From: Megalopta genalis
Taxonomy: Eukaryota > Arthropoda > Insecta > Hymenoptera > Halictidae
DNA length: 64,000 nt
Direction of reading: 5' to 3'
Assembly: GCF_051020955.1 (NCBI RefSeq)
Contig: NC_135014.1
Span: 39,016,742 to 39,080,741 of the forward strand
Positions within the stretch are counted from its first letter, which is position 1, and every line of letters begins with the position of its first letter. Below the pieces are notes generated by a model, which ran no database searches, had not been told where the DNA came from, and was given only the letters and a program-made list of their open reading frames with translations. Positions 47,818 to 58,620 of this stretch are shown piece by piece. The position numbers and the translations under genes were made by a program.

Positions 47818-47866
47818 ATTTCTGATGATTTTATGCAAAATAAAAATTGTTTGCATTATTGAGTTT
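47818..47866 (-). repeat. Dispersed repeat copy, inverted (extended-flank type)
   Basis: TGATTTTATGCAAAATAAAA followed by ATTGTTTGCATTATTGAG matches the flank shared by the two copies at 36491-36602. The GCAGTCTA core itself is diverged. A second trace (AGTGCAGATTTCATG) lies at about 47884. Confidence 0.45.
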
Positions 47867-48230
47867 TGTACTAATGGCTATAAGTGCAGATTTCATGCAG
47901 TTGTGGAATTTTTACGAAATAGTGAAGAAATTTGTGTTAGTCTTAATGTTGTTTACTTAAAGAATGTATGACTTTATGGAAATTTTGCACTTGCTTTTTC
48001 GTAAAATATTTTAATTGACGTTTTCTTTATAAATAAATATTACATCTGCGAATGTATATTAAATACGTTAATAAAACGTCATACGCGCACTATCTTTTCA
48101 TTGCAATGGAATAATTACAAGATTTCGCCAAAATATAAGGTGACTCCAGGGAAATTTCGAGCACTCTATATTATGATAAAAATCACAAAATCTCCAAATA
48201 AATATGAGCTTGTCACTTTTACGAAATATA
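47867..48230. other. AT-rich stretch upstream of the small secreted-peptide frame
   Basis: A TATA-like word CTATATTAT lies at about 48166, roughly 65 bp upstream of the ATG at 48231. No other promoter signal is clear. Confidence 0.3.
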
Positions 48231-48431
48231 ATGAAGTGGCTGTTTTTAATGCTCCTAGCTTTAACCGCTATTTGTTCTCGTGCGCTTTTTTCCAACGAAT
48301 ATTATTACAACAAGAAAAAGTACGTTCATACTGGGATTGTTTGGAGAGAGGAAACCGTAACAGACTCGATTTCACGTCTGGAAGCAAAAGTGATGAAATC
48401 TTTTAGCAGCTTCCAGCTACGATTCTACTGA
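48231..48431 (+). CDS. Candidate small secreted peptide (hypothetical, 66 codons)
   Basis: Opening at ATG 48231, the product begins MKWLFLMLLALTAICSRA: one Lys, a 12-residue hydrophobic core, then small residues at a likely signal-peptidase site after Ala-18. The predicted mature part (48 residues) starts LFSNEYYYNKKKY and is Tyr/Lys-rich at first, then Glu/Ser/Arg-rich, ending QLRFY; it has no Cys. I do not recognise a family. I prefer this ATG to the in-frame ATG 27 bases upstream because it places the hydrophobic core at the N terminus. The sequence has no intron need, but AAAAA/GTACGT at about 48320 could be a donor. No AATAAA follows closely. A chance frame remains possible, though such a clean signal peptide is unusual among the random frames here. 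Confidence 0.35.
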   Translation: MKWLFLMLLALTAICSRALFSNEYYYNKKKYVHTGIVWREETVTDSISRLEAKVMKSFSSFQLRFY

Positions 48432-49010
48432 AAAGTCTTCCGATTCGACAACGACGTGTGTACTCTATTTTATGAGATAGCTCCGGCAGATAACAGTTTC
48501 CTGCGCCACAGAGAAAAAGGACAGACCGATGGCCGAACGAGCCGACCGATGAAGAGAGGTTTCGAGAGGAAAAGATAGAGAGAGGGAACGAGAGGTTGGC
48601 GGTAAAGGGCGGAAAGAGGGAAAGAAGAGAGGAGGTTCAGATAAAAGGAGGAAGGAAAACGGGAAAGCTAACAACGAGCCGATTCAACGTAGCCCGGCTC
48701 TAACACCTACTTCCCTGCCCCCTTCGTCGCGTTCGCCACACAACACACAACCTCGCACTTTTTTTTTCTACTCTTGTGAACAAACATCGCGCGCCAAGCG
48801 GTATCTACTCCCGCGCCGCTAGACGAACGCGATAGCACGTGCCTCTACACTACGCCCTACGCTTACCTTGCACACTGGCCTTACACTCGGGCAGTCTCAA
48901 TCGTCGGTCTTCTCACCGAGACCTGCACGTTGCTGCGAAAACGCCATTCTTTACGCGAATTCCAATCTGAATTGATCCAGTCGGCCCGCTAGCAGAGGAT
49001 ACCGGGTTCG
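48432..49010. promoter_or_regulatory. GC-rich, CpG-rich island with a minus-strand donor
   Basis: Purine-rich at 48540-48660, CpG-rich at 48720-48900. On the minus strand GTGTGCAAG/GTAAGCG gives a near-consensus 5' splice site (last exon base 48867). Upstream of it (to about 49000, minus sense) is a stretch that could be a first, mostly untranslated exon; its only ATG opens 16 codons. This could be the promoter and first exon of a minus-strand gene, but homology is absent. Confidence 0.28.
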
Positions 49011-49771
49011 AAAATAACAATTTTTTCTATGGACTACGACTACGTAAAAACTGTTATAGTGTCACAATGAAAAGTTTTATGCCAAAATGTTATACCTAGT
49101 TATCTGACGTTATTTATCCCTTTGCACTCCGAAATTTTTTCTGATATACTTAGGAGTGTTTAGAGCAGATAGAACAATAGAAAAAAAAGTTCCAGATAAA
49201 AGTTGCTTAGTGTCAAGAGGCACATAATATCGTTACTTTAGAATGGTATATTTTTTATTTCAGAATCTGATTCTATGTAATTTTCGTTTGAAGCATTTTT
49301 ATGAAGGAGCTTCAGTTTTTATGATAACGAAGGACACAGATACAAACTTGAACATCTTCGTGACAGGATAAGTGTGTTAACAAAAGTATTATCGAACATC
49401 GATGATACTGTATTTGTGAGTAATACAACTAGTTTTTTGAAATCATCATCTTGTAAATTAATATATTAATATTTTTAATATAATTGCCTCGTGTATAGCA
49501 CACGTTACCTGAACTCGTATTTTAAAAAAGTATCGTATTTTCCTGCATTATACTTCTGTATAAAAAAAGGAAATAAAGTGACAAATAAAATGACAAATTG
49601 TTCTTTCTTCATTCAATATTTAAATTCTTATTTCAATTGTGTACTTTTTTCTTGCTACACCAAAAATTTATAAATCCAGTTAAAAACCAAATAATCGTTT
49701 AGTTTATTTAATTTATTATAAATCAAAATTTTGCTGGTGTTACTACTTTCTGAAAATCAGCCCTTCGGTTA
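49011..49771. other. AT-rich non-coding block
   Basis: Nothing supported. TTTATCCCTTTGCACTCCGA at 49113 resembles a degraded TTAA-type end. Confidence 0.4.
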
Positions 49772-49991
49772 GGGTTAAAATCATAGCGGCGTAAGTCACA
49801 TCTTCGAAAATTTTGACAAAATGTTAAAAAGACAGTAGGATTAGAAGCGAGCTAAATAATAAAGTTACTATAAACTAACTTAAGAAAACAATTCACGCGT
49901 TATTAAACAGTAACATTCCTTGTTTCTTACGCCAAAAATGTTACTTTACTGTTACGCTGAAAATATTACTTACGCCACTACGATCTAACCC
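49772..49991. mobile_element. 220-bp element with 24-bp terminal inverted repeats
   Basis: The left end GGGTTAAAATCATAGCGGCG + TAAGT and the right end, read on the minus strand, GGGTTAGATCGTAGTGGCG + TAAGT match at about 20 of 24 positions. The interior is non-coding with repeated TTACGCCAAAAATGTTACTT / TTACGCTGAAAATATTACTT words near the right end. It is a MITE-like structure; I cannot assign the superfamily, and no target duplication is clear. Confidence 0.65.
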
Positions 49992-50660
49992 ACTCGTTTA
50001 TCTTTGTACGCCATATTTATATTTAGATTGGAATTTCCATTGCAACCATAAGTGTAAATTACGACGAAATAGTAATCGTAAAAAATTGAATTCGAATTGG
50101 CAAGAGGAACATGTGAACGGTGAATCATTGGTTTATGAAAAAGGTCATACCCAACGCAATATCCGTTTTCACCGAGTAGATGGATCAAATAATGTCGATG
50201 AACGGCACAGCTTTCACGTTAATATAATTATATGAAATTATAATGAATTCGCGCAGCACGCGATACGTCCGTTTGAGAGAATCCGTGGACGCGAGCGGAA
50301 CCTTCGCGTAACAATATTCCGACCGTTCTCAGTTTCTTGTACAAACTGATATTTATGGTACCCTCATGGTCTCGTACAGTGCGTGAGCGCAAACCATAAT
50401 CTATCGAAAACGACTCGGTTTGGTACGTGAGAAGTAATTGAAGGGTGTCGGAAACTTGCGCACGGGTCAGCCGTGTTAACGATTCGCCGGGCAAATATTA
50501 AAAGGCTGTTGCTAGTTCCGCGAGACATGAAATTCAAGGCGCTTTTTTTCGAGGACCTTGACATATTAACTCGTCTGCACCGGCAATTCAGCGGGCTGTA
50601 AAAACCGTTCCGTTACTTTCTTTCTTCTTCCCTCGTTACTTTTACCATCTATTTGACCTT
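49992..50660. other. Moderately GC-rich block
   Basis: Minus frames of 88 and 66 codons (50228-50564) are unrecognised. The last 80 bases form a pyrimidine-rich tract leading to the acceptor at 50668. Confidence 0.35.
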
Positions 50661-50668
50661 TTTATCAG

Positions 50669-50800
50669 GAATAAGTGATTCTTACCGGTGCTCGTAACGC
50701 AAAAGTGGAATACATTCGAAATAAGCACGTGGCTAACGAGGCTGCAATCCAATATGCCACTGCATATATTCGGCAACAGATGGGAGAAATTTCAGAGGTA
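50669..50800 (+). other. Candidate internal or untranslated exon
   Basis: A long pyrimidine tract (50610-50665) ends TTTTTATCAG at 50668, a strong acceptor. At 50800 CAGAG/GTAATT is a usable donor, giving a 132-nt exon. All three frames have an early stop (TAA 50672, TGA 50676, TAA in the third by about 50697), so it cannot be an ordinary internal coding exon. Downstream of the first stop a frame VILTGARNAKVEYIRNKHV continues through the donor. It could belong to a non-coding RNA or an untranslated leader. Confidence 0.25.
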
Positions 50801-51690
50801 ATTCTTTACGGCAATTTGACTCGAGCATCAGAAATTATACTAATTTCGGTTTTATCTCCGCTTTAATTATTATTCGCGATTAACTCCTTACCTTACGATT
50901 TCTTTTCAAAGAAACGTGCGTTCGAAAATTAATTTGAAAAAACAAAGGTATTTTAATATAGCGCAACTCTATGCGAGAAGTTAACGCAAAATGAAACTAA
51001 ATTATTTCTGTTTCTATTTAATATATTTATACAAACGTGGACATTATATCATTTGTAATAGAACTGATTAATAAATTAATGCTAATATTAAATAAAAATT
51101 GAAAAATATTCTTTTTAAGTTACAATGAAATTGAAAACAAGATCCTCAATGTAACTGAAATTATTGTGAACAAAATTTACGAACTATTTATATTACTTTC
51201 TAATATTGTTTATTTTTTAATAATTCATTATAACTATAATGAGACTATTTTGACTAGAATAAAAGGTAAGGAAGTGCGTAAACATCGACTTATTTTCGTT
51301 CCAGATTCATCAGACCAAGTTCTACCAAAATCAATGACCCAGTGACTGCACTGCCCTCCTTAGTTAAATTGACCTAACATTTTTGATCATCCAAAAAATG
51401 AAATCTCAAATTAATAAAATCATTTTTACGTAAGTGAAAACAAATAAATAGAATTACGTTTAAAATTCTAAGAAGTATATAGAATATTCTAGCTTTGCTT
51501 AAAAGATAAATGGCACGCGATGTTTCGAATATTTTAAAATATCCCGAAAAAGTGGCATATTAATAAAAAGGAATTCACACAAAGAAATTCAGTCAGAAAG
51601 AAATTCACTTAAAATATTAGATTGAAAACCAAAAATTCAAAACACCTCGAATGAGATTAGATCTGTTACATTGAACAAAGGCGTCCGAGT
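50801..51690. other. AT-rich non-coding block
   Basis: Nothing supported. Confidence 0.5.
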
Positions 51691-52440
51691 CACAGACCAC
51701 TGATTTTCATCCACGTGTTTCTTTTCCGTGCGCTTTTTTGCCATAAAGTGTTACGACCGAGCGATTTCAACAGCGATCTCGGATTCCGAGTTACTCGGGA
51801 CCCCCGCAGACGATGATTTTACGGTCTAATGACTGGACGATACTCGTTCCGATGCTCGTTCCGATGCAGTGTCGACCTTTGCTCACAGAAAAAAAAAAAG
51901 AAATCCTGGACCAGGAGATTGATCTTCCAGCGTTGAAGTAGTCTCACGTTCTTCTGCCATCGGTGTGATGACTCGAAGCGATCTCAATTTTGACGATGGA
52001 TCATCTCGAAGGGCGGCGAACCCTTATCTTCATCGGCGATCGCTCGTGGAACGGCAAAACGGCTCGTCGCTTATCGAAAGGGTTCAGATTCCAGAACGCA
52101 TGGCAGAATCTTAAATATTCGCGAGCTCGTTAACTCGCTCATGTTCGCCGGGAACCTTCGTGGCCGTATAGCCTTGATCGTCAAATTATTACTTACCGTG
52201 AAGATTTTGTGGTATTCGGCCGATTTCCATAATACATTGAGGTATGCTGATCAAAAGCGGTGGACGGATACCGAATTATAATGATTATCGGTGGCGGCAT
52301 GCGTTTCCTGGTGAAGCCGTGTCCACGTTCATGGCTCGTGCAAGTGTTTAAGTAGCGTTCGACCGGCACGGTCACCTGCCTTCACGCTGGACTGACTTGT
52401 AAATCATTCCGGCTAAACTGGGGTACGTGCCGCCACGGTA
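51691..52440 (-). promoter_or_regulatory. GC-rich island, possible minus-strand first exon
   Basis: Non-repetitive and CpG-rich. On the minus strand TCTTCACG/GTAAGTAAT is a strong donor (last exon base 52197). About 200 bp upstream in minus sense AAGTCAGTCCAG resembles the arthropod initiator TCAGT. A minus frame (52375-52193) is open up to the donor (…MYYGNRPNTTKSSR), but it lacks an early ATG and any recognised motif. Confidence 0.28.
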
Positions 52441-52914
52441 GACAAAGAAATGTTACGAAAAACAGGGTAGAAAATGAAAAGGAAACACCCTGCGTACGGA
52501 ACATGTGGAAGTTTCAATAATTACATGGTTATACTGCCTAAAACAAATTTTGCATTTGATAATCACTAGGCGATTTTTGTGGATTTTGATGCGCGAAATA
52601 CAAATTATATATCGTCCTTATATTTTAGTTTTTGGAGATTTAATTTTCAGAAATTTTAATAAATATATATGATCACACAGTGTTCGACACAAATTTCGCG
52701 TTTCGATAACGACCAAATGTCTTTTGCCAATTTTGATGAGCAATACACTAATAATATCGTCGTTTTTTGTTAGTGTCCAGAGATTTAATTTTCATGAGTT
52801 TTAATAATTACATGTTGAGATTTTTAAGCAATATAAAAATTGTCTAAGATAGTGATAAGGAACGTAAGTTGGATGAAAATGTTTTTTCTGTTTTCGTAAC
52901 GTTAATAGGTTGTA
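52441..52914. other. AT-rich non-coding block
   Basis: Two similar words, GATTTAATTTTCAGAAATTTTAATAA (about 52638) and GATTTAATTTTCATGAGTTTTAATAA (about 52782), lie 144 bp apart and suggest a small old duplication. Confidence 0.4.
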
Positions 52915-52984
52915 TATAACATAAAAAATATTCCGATATTCATCTAATTCAAAAATGCATAAAATACGTAGTCTAGTAATAACC
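52915..52984 (+). repeat. Dispersed CCGCAGTCTA-family repeat copy
   Basis: AATGCATAAAATACGTAGTC followed by TAGTAATAACC; the flank TTCATCTAATTCA upstream also resembles other copies. Confidence 0.5.
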
Positions 52985-53533
52985 ATAGGTCATGTGCATA
53001 CGTTACACGCAACAATTAATAGTAGTACATAGTGATAATAGTTACACGTAACGATTAATAATAGTAAAATTCGATTCAGTACGCCATTAGTATGTCACAC
53101 ATACACCGCAGAACAATTACTACGTTTTACTTACGTTTGGATTTCATGGACTTCTTCGACGTTGTTTCCACGATTGCATCTCTGTGTTCAGAGACAAAAA
53201 ATAATCACGCTCGGGATCGTCCTTGACACTAACGAGTAGAATTATATTTTCGCCATCGTACGAGTCTTATTACAGAACCGTGGAATTGCACAGCCGCTAT
53301 TCTTTCGCCGGTGCGGTGTACAAAGTCGAAGCACGCGTGCTGCACGTGCCCTCTCCCAAACGTGACTCGGCCACCATATCGCCTCATATTTAGTTAACCG
53401 TCTTATTTTACCCTTGAAAAACAAAGCACTCGCTCTCCTGTCGGCTCGTGCCTGCACCAACGTCAAATTGCATTGAACATCGTAAAACTCTGGTCTGGAT
53501 ATTTCGTTTCACCCTGATTACCTTGCCGCTAAT
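52985..53533. other. Mixed block with a GC-richer island at 53140-53480
   Basis: GTTACACGTAACGATTAATA and GTTACACGCAACAATTAATA (about 53003 and 53040) are near-repeats. The 74-codon minus frame (53242-53466) is Arg/Lys-rich and unrecognised. Confidence 0.35.
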
Positions 53534-53886
53534 TACGAAAATGGTCCAAGGAATAAATGTATAACGATCAAACGTGCAGCTTTTCTTTTGTGTTACATCG
53601 TTTTACACTACGATGTGTATAAAACCATTAGATTGGTCAGAACATAATTTTGTTTTTTCAAGAAAAAGCGAAGAACGATTTCTTACTATTTCGAGCAAAT
53701 TTTATTGAACGAAAATGGTGCAAGGAAGAAATGTAGAATAATTGAACGTCGAACTTTATTAGAGGCTGCATCGACTTACACTGCAATATGTACGAAATTA
53801 TCATTAGCTTGTGCGAAAAATAATTTTGTTCTCTCAAGTGAAAATGCAAAACGATTTTTACTATTTAGAATAAATTTTATTCAACC
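53534..53886 (+). repeat. Tandem duplication, about 175-bp period
   Basis: ACGAAAATGGTCCAAGGAAT (53535) and ACGAAAATGGTGCAAGGAAG (53709) start two units. Both end with ATAATTTTGTT...TCAAG...AACGATTT...TTACTATTT...AAATTTTATT.AAC. The 68-codon frame in the second unit is interrupted in the first, so the duplicated unit is probably not coding. Confidence 0.8.
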
Positions 53887-54471
53887 ATGCATTGATCATT
53901 TTGATCTATAATTTTTTGTCATCTTTCTGGTTATCTTTAAATCTTATACTCGCGAAAGTCATGCTCTTTATTGGCAAAATACTGAATCAAATACTTTTTT
54001 GACGTCACTACGAAAGGAAATTTCTTTCCAAGGAAAAACTGAAAAATTTAATTCAGTTCTAGATTCAAATCTACAAAAATTTTAAGTAAAATACAGTATA
54101 TCCTTCTTAGATCATGTTAGAAGACTTCAGATATAAATAATTGTACTGAAAAATATATTTTGCGGTATGTAACATGTCTTTATTTACTAGTGACTTTAAA
54201 CATTTGAGACAGCCGAATTATTACGTTCTTTTTCATTGCAAGTAGTTAATTATTATTAATCAATTTTATTAATTATATTTCTTCGGGTATGAAGACAGCA
54301 TAATGAAGTCTTCTTAAATGCACGAATTGGAAAAATCGGAATTTTTGCATTGGACACTATTGGATCCTTGTCAGATAAAAATGACATACAATTTCAATGA
54401 ATTCAACCAATTGCAATTTTTTAAAACAATTTTTTGAGACAATTTTTTAGCCACAACACCATTCTGTTTTC
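53887..54471. other. AT-rich non-coding block
   Basis: It may include the body of the mariner-like element whose right end lies at 54472-54506, but no transposase motif is visible. Confidence 0.4.
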
Positions 54472-54506
54472 AAAGGTGTCCGAATACTTTTCATGCCGAC
54501 TGTATA
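54472..54506. mobile_element. Mariner-like terminal fragment
   Basis: AAAGGTGTCCGAATACTTTT followed by CATGCCGACTGTATA. GGTGTCCGAATA also occurs at 60018-60030; it is a common terminal motif of insect mariner-like elements. Confidence 0.4.
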
Positions 54507-54770
54507 AAAATGTAAGATCAGGATCCACAGTCCATCTACAAAGTTGAGAACACAAATCAGGGTGCAAAGTAAACGAGTGAATCGTATCAATTAGGAGGAT
54601 GAAATCCTGACCGAGACGAAGGAAGTTATTGGATTAAGGGTCTTCAATACTCCCCCTATGAAAATGCTTTAATATTGTTTATTGAAGTATCTGCATTGTT
54701 TTCATTCGATTTAATCGGGATTATCCGTTACAGCTGACTTGCCCAGCTTAGCTATCTTAATGTTCCTGTA
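54507..54770. other. Mixed non-coding block
   Basis: TAAGATCAGGATCCACAGTC (54513) is a doubtful copy of the dispersed motif. Otherwise nothing. Confidence 0.35.
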
Positions 54771-55010
54771 GACTTGCGTTCGGAGTATCGGGTTTTGGAC
54801 TTTTTTTGCGTGCTTATACGTCGGATGCTCGCCGTATGCCAGGGTGGACCACCAGATGGTCCACGATCGTCTGGTTTACCATCTGATGCCCAACTTTCGC
54901 ATTGTTTCAGGGGCCGAATTGCTCGCGAAAGAAATTCGGCGGGTACGAAACACGTCTTTTCTTTTGTCTATAGAACTGCAACCCACAGAAAGACTTCTCG
55001 ACTTTCTCCT
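54771..55010. other. GC-richer island with a perfect hairpin
   Basis: GTGGACCA-CCAGA-TGGTCCAC (54844-54864) is an 8-bp perfect inverted repeat with a 5-nt loop. CAGATGGT (54853) can pair instead with ACCATCTG (54878), so two alternative stems compete. An 86-codon plus frame (54774-55034) is unrecognised. Confidence 0.5.
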
Positions 55011-57000
55011 GTATTGATAATGTTTTTCGAGTAAATACATGGTTTTATAAATAATGTTTAATATATTATAATACAGAAAATATAAACAGGATCAATAATA
55101 AAAAAATAACCGACATCTTTACATCAAGAAGTATTAACGACAACCGAACAATATATTTGGAGCACACACTTTCCTTCACATAATACATTCAAACGTATGA
55201 TCACATTTTCTCGTTGTTCTGATTATTATCAATAACATAGAAACAATTATATCGGTTTGTTTGCTGGAACAACTGTGCCACTACAATGGCCTCCTACAAA
55301 TTCTGTTTTTTTTTCGAATAAGAATACTGATCATTTGATAGTTAATCAACAATATATACGTACGTATGTAGTATCTCTAATTTTGTGAAAACAGCAATAT
55401 ACGTATAATACAAAGAATAAGGTCTAATTTTTATAAATGACTATCAGAGGTAATTATTTATAAAGAAATATATAGATGACATTATTAAATTGGATAATAT
55501 TTTATTACAAAAATGACTTAAGTACGAGTAATATATTCAGAATGTAGGATAACAATTATGGAGCACATTATGTAAATGTACTGGTAGTTTAAGTGTGATT
55601 GATCTGTAATCTATGCAATGTGTAACTAGATATCTGAATGTTAATGAATATTGTAACGAATGTATACTGCAAAATCTTGTCGTCAATGTATTATTGATTG
55701 TACGTTGTGTATACGTTTTGTCCTCGTAATTTTTATTTACATTTAATGCCCTGTTTAATTAGTTTATTTATTACTAACATCGTATTTAAGTAAATATATC
55801 TGTGAGAAAATTCTCTTAACAAATTAAAATAATTTCCAATAACGAAACGTTAATCTGTTATACCATGTTAGTTAAGTTGTTATTTTAAAAATATTTTGAG
55901 AATAAAGTAAAACAAAATATTTGTTAAAACCTCGTGAAAAAATGACCGAAAAATCAACGATTTAACACCGTTACGGTGGAACTTACCGTGGTACTACTCT
56001 AAATGTGAAAACGTCTCACATTACGAATTCCAGGCTGCAAAAAATGATGGTTCATGTGCACCAAGTGAACAGCTTACAGAAATTCCAATATCAGACGAGT
56101 GGACTCAAGTTATTTTACAAGAAAGAAATGTCACGATATCTTTCACAGCTACGTTGATTATAGCACTTCTTTGTCGTTCATAACTTCCCTAATAAAATGA
56201 GACAATTTCTGTTTCTTCTAAGTCTTCATTTACTTTTATTCCTAGATTCTGATAACAGGAGAATTAAATTTTGTTTCGATGTAGAAGAATGTAATAACAT
56301 TCGTATTTAGTAGATTATTAATAATGTTATAACTGTTATAGTGCGAGGGGGTAGTAATTCATAGATTACAGTGTCAAGAACTCTAAAATCATGTGTATTA
56401 TAATTAGAGGTACCGGTAAATAACGCTGTTTTTTTAGACTGACTTAGCAGTGTTATATTGTTCTTCGATTCATTATTACATAACTCGTTTCCTAATTTGA
56501 TTTATTGCCATTTAGTATATCTATTGTGAAATTAATTTGTACCAAATGTTAAGTAAAATAAAATTTAGTTTAATGATCAAAAAAGACATTATTTACGGGT
56601 ACTCTCTAATAATAAGACAAATGTTTTGTTTTTGAATTTGTATGTTTAAAGTTTAAACACATATAGTATTATATATAATTAATTAATTATACATAACGTA
56701 TAATTATAACATTTTCTTAATAATCACATTTTGGAATAAACGTGGTGGCGGATTCCTTGATCGTGTTGATGATGTGTCATGCTCGCAGCAAAATCTATGT
56801 ACGTATCATTTATGTTGTACTGTCATTAAACCTCTCCAGAATGAAAGGTGACGAGTATGATCTATTAAAAGACAACCGCTTTCTATCGCCCAGGTAGATA
56901 ATAGCACGACGTATCCGTGGATTACACCATAAAATCCCTCATAAACCGCAACGGTTTTTGCTCTCGTGCCTTCTTCTTCGCGCCTTTTTTTTTGTTTTCC
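55011..57000. other. Long AT-rich non-coding block
   Basis: No frame above 60 codons, no clear repeat array. 55990-56110 is slightly GC-richer without gene signals. Confidence 0.55.
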
Positions 57001-57200
57001 ATTTCTTTCTCGCGTTCAAAAAGATCGTAAACGGCAGAAATGTTACTCAATAGGTACTTACCTTCTTCTTTTTCCTCTCTGTTGGCAGTATTCGTCCCAG
57101 CGCAGCTTTCACGAGCAGCGAAGCTGCTGAAACCTGTGCTCGCTGTTCGTTTGCGGTAACCACTTATTATTGTTTGCGGTAACCACTTACTATCTCACGA
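57001..57200. other. Overlapping splice-site signals (either strand) and a short tandem repeat
   Basis: Plus strand: TTCTTTTTCCTCTCTGTTGGCAG ends at 57088, a strong acceptor, and TTTGCG/GTAACC at 57155 is a weak donor, giving a 67-nt exon open in two frames. Minus strand: AAGAAG/GTAAGTACC (last exon base 57062) is a consensus donor preceded by an open frame ending RILPTERKKKK. The two readings use the same bases, so one is a mirror of the other. GTTTGCGGTAACCACTTA occurs twice, 27 bp apart (57148 and 57174). Confidence 0.3.
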
Positions 57201-57516
57201 TAACCGAACGTTTTGCATTTCATCGTAAGCATGCCGATGACATGTGGCTGGCGGTCAGACGACCATTCATGATCCTGTCTATACTTTATTGGTATTTTAA
57301 ATGTTATTGGCGAAGGCTTCTGGACCAACCAATGTGTCGAAAGTTCTGTGTTTACAATTCCAGACATTGGCCGGAGAATCGATTTATTGAAACGTCATTC
57401 TGTCCATGTTTATTGATTAGTTAAATATTCTACCGTACTCAATTCGATATAATATCGTTACCTAACTTAAATACTTAAATCTCATTTATTTGGTATATAT
57501 ATTATATTAAGGTATA

Positions 57517-57518
<2 letters not shown>
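57201..57518. other. Mixed to AT-rich stretch
   Basis: Open frames on both strands (84 codons +, 66 codons -) run into it from 57170; neither is recognised. Confidence 0.35.

Positions 57519-57580
<62 letters not shown>
57519..57580. repeat. (TA)n microsatellite
   Basis: About 31 uninterrupted TA units, the longest dinucleotide array in the window after the GA tract at 34.4 kb. Confidence 0.97.
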
Positions 57581-57581
<1 letters not shown>

Positions 57582-57769
57582 TTCAATAAGTCATTTTTGA
57601 AGAGACTAAATTAAAGTAGTAAACAAGCTGCCATATTGTTCCTAAACGTGATATCAAATTTGTATCCTGAATTAGGAAAAAGTGTATAATTGAGGAGTAT
57701 AATATTCTTTCTTTCTTAAATAATTTTGAGATAAGTTGAAATTATTACATTAACGTTCTTCATTTTATT

Positions 57770-57845
57770 TAACCTTTTCTTTATTTCAAGTTTCACCAAT
57801 TCATTTTTGCCGTAGATGCAATGAAATCTACAGTCGAGTTATTAG
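57770..57845 (+). repeat. Dispersed CCGCAGTCTA-family repeat copy
   Basis: ATGCAATGAAATCTACAGTC followed by GAGTTATTAGC. The upstream TTTCTTTATTTC...TTCATTTTTGCCGTA aligns with the flank at 17600-17650. Confidence 0.5.
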
Positions 57846-58380
57846 CATTTAGAAGTGTTTGAAATAATTTTATGAAAATACTAAAGTTCTGTGAATTTCG
57901 GCATCATTTTCATCCCACAAATAATAATATGGCGTTTAAATTGCGTGATCAGGATATTGAATGCAGAATTTCTAACAATTATGCAGTATATGTTTTAGTA
58001 TATGTTCTATGTTTGAGATTATAATCTAAAGTTAAAAAACTTTCCAAATTTCCATATTAATTTCAAAAAAGCAATAACACATAACATTCGAGAAAATAAT
58101 AATATTTTAAAACAGATAATCATAAATCCAGAACTTCCACAATTATTCAAAGTATATTACAGAATAGTGCAATCGATTCATTTGATCTCATTATTACTTG
58201 TAATAAAAAGTTTTCAACCAGGAAGGACAGAATATTTCAGGCACGCGTTGCTAATTACACAATCCCATGATTCATGCTCATAAAGCCGAACAAATAAGGA
58301 AAATAATGAATAATTTTTATGAACGCGATGCAGTAACGTGTTCATAGATCATTTTGCATAGTGTTTTGGTAAGCATTGAG
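57846..58380. other. AT-rich non-coding block
   Basis: Nothing supported. Confidence 0.5.
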
Positions 58381-58620
58381 TTACTTCGTGGGGGAAACTA
58401 CCATATGGTGTAGGTTACAGCGTCGCGGACGTCGTCGTTGTTGTTATTGCCAGGTTCTCTTTCAGTAATTACGCAACAAGGTCCCCTGCAAGCGCGATTT
58501 GAAGGAGTTTTTTTCCACATAGAAGGGGTAGCTTGAGTTAGGGTGAACTGTTATGGGTTGTGGGTACCAGACAGTGCCACGCAACCCAAAATGCGTGGGA
58601 ATCAAATGTTTTACGATATA
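58381..58620. other. GC-richer island
   Basis: Contains GTCGCGGACGTCGTCGTTGTTGTT at 58421 and a CTCTTTCAG acceptor-like word at 58468. No exon can be assembled. Confidence 0.3.
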
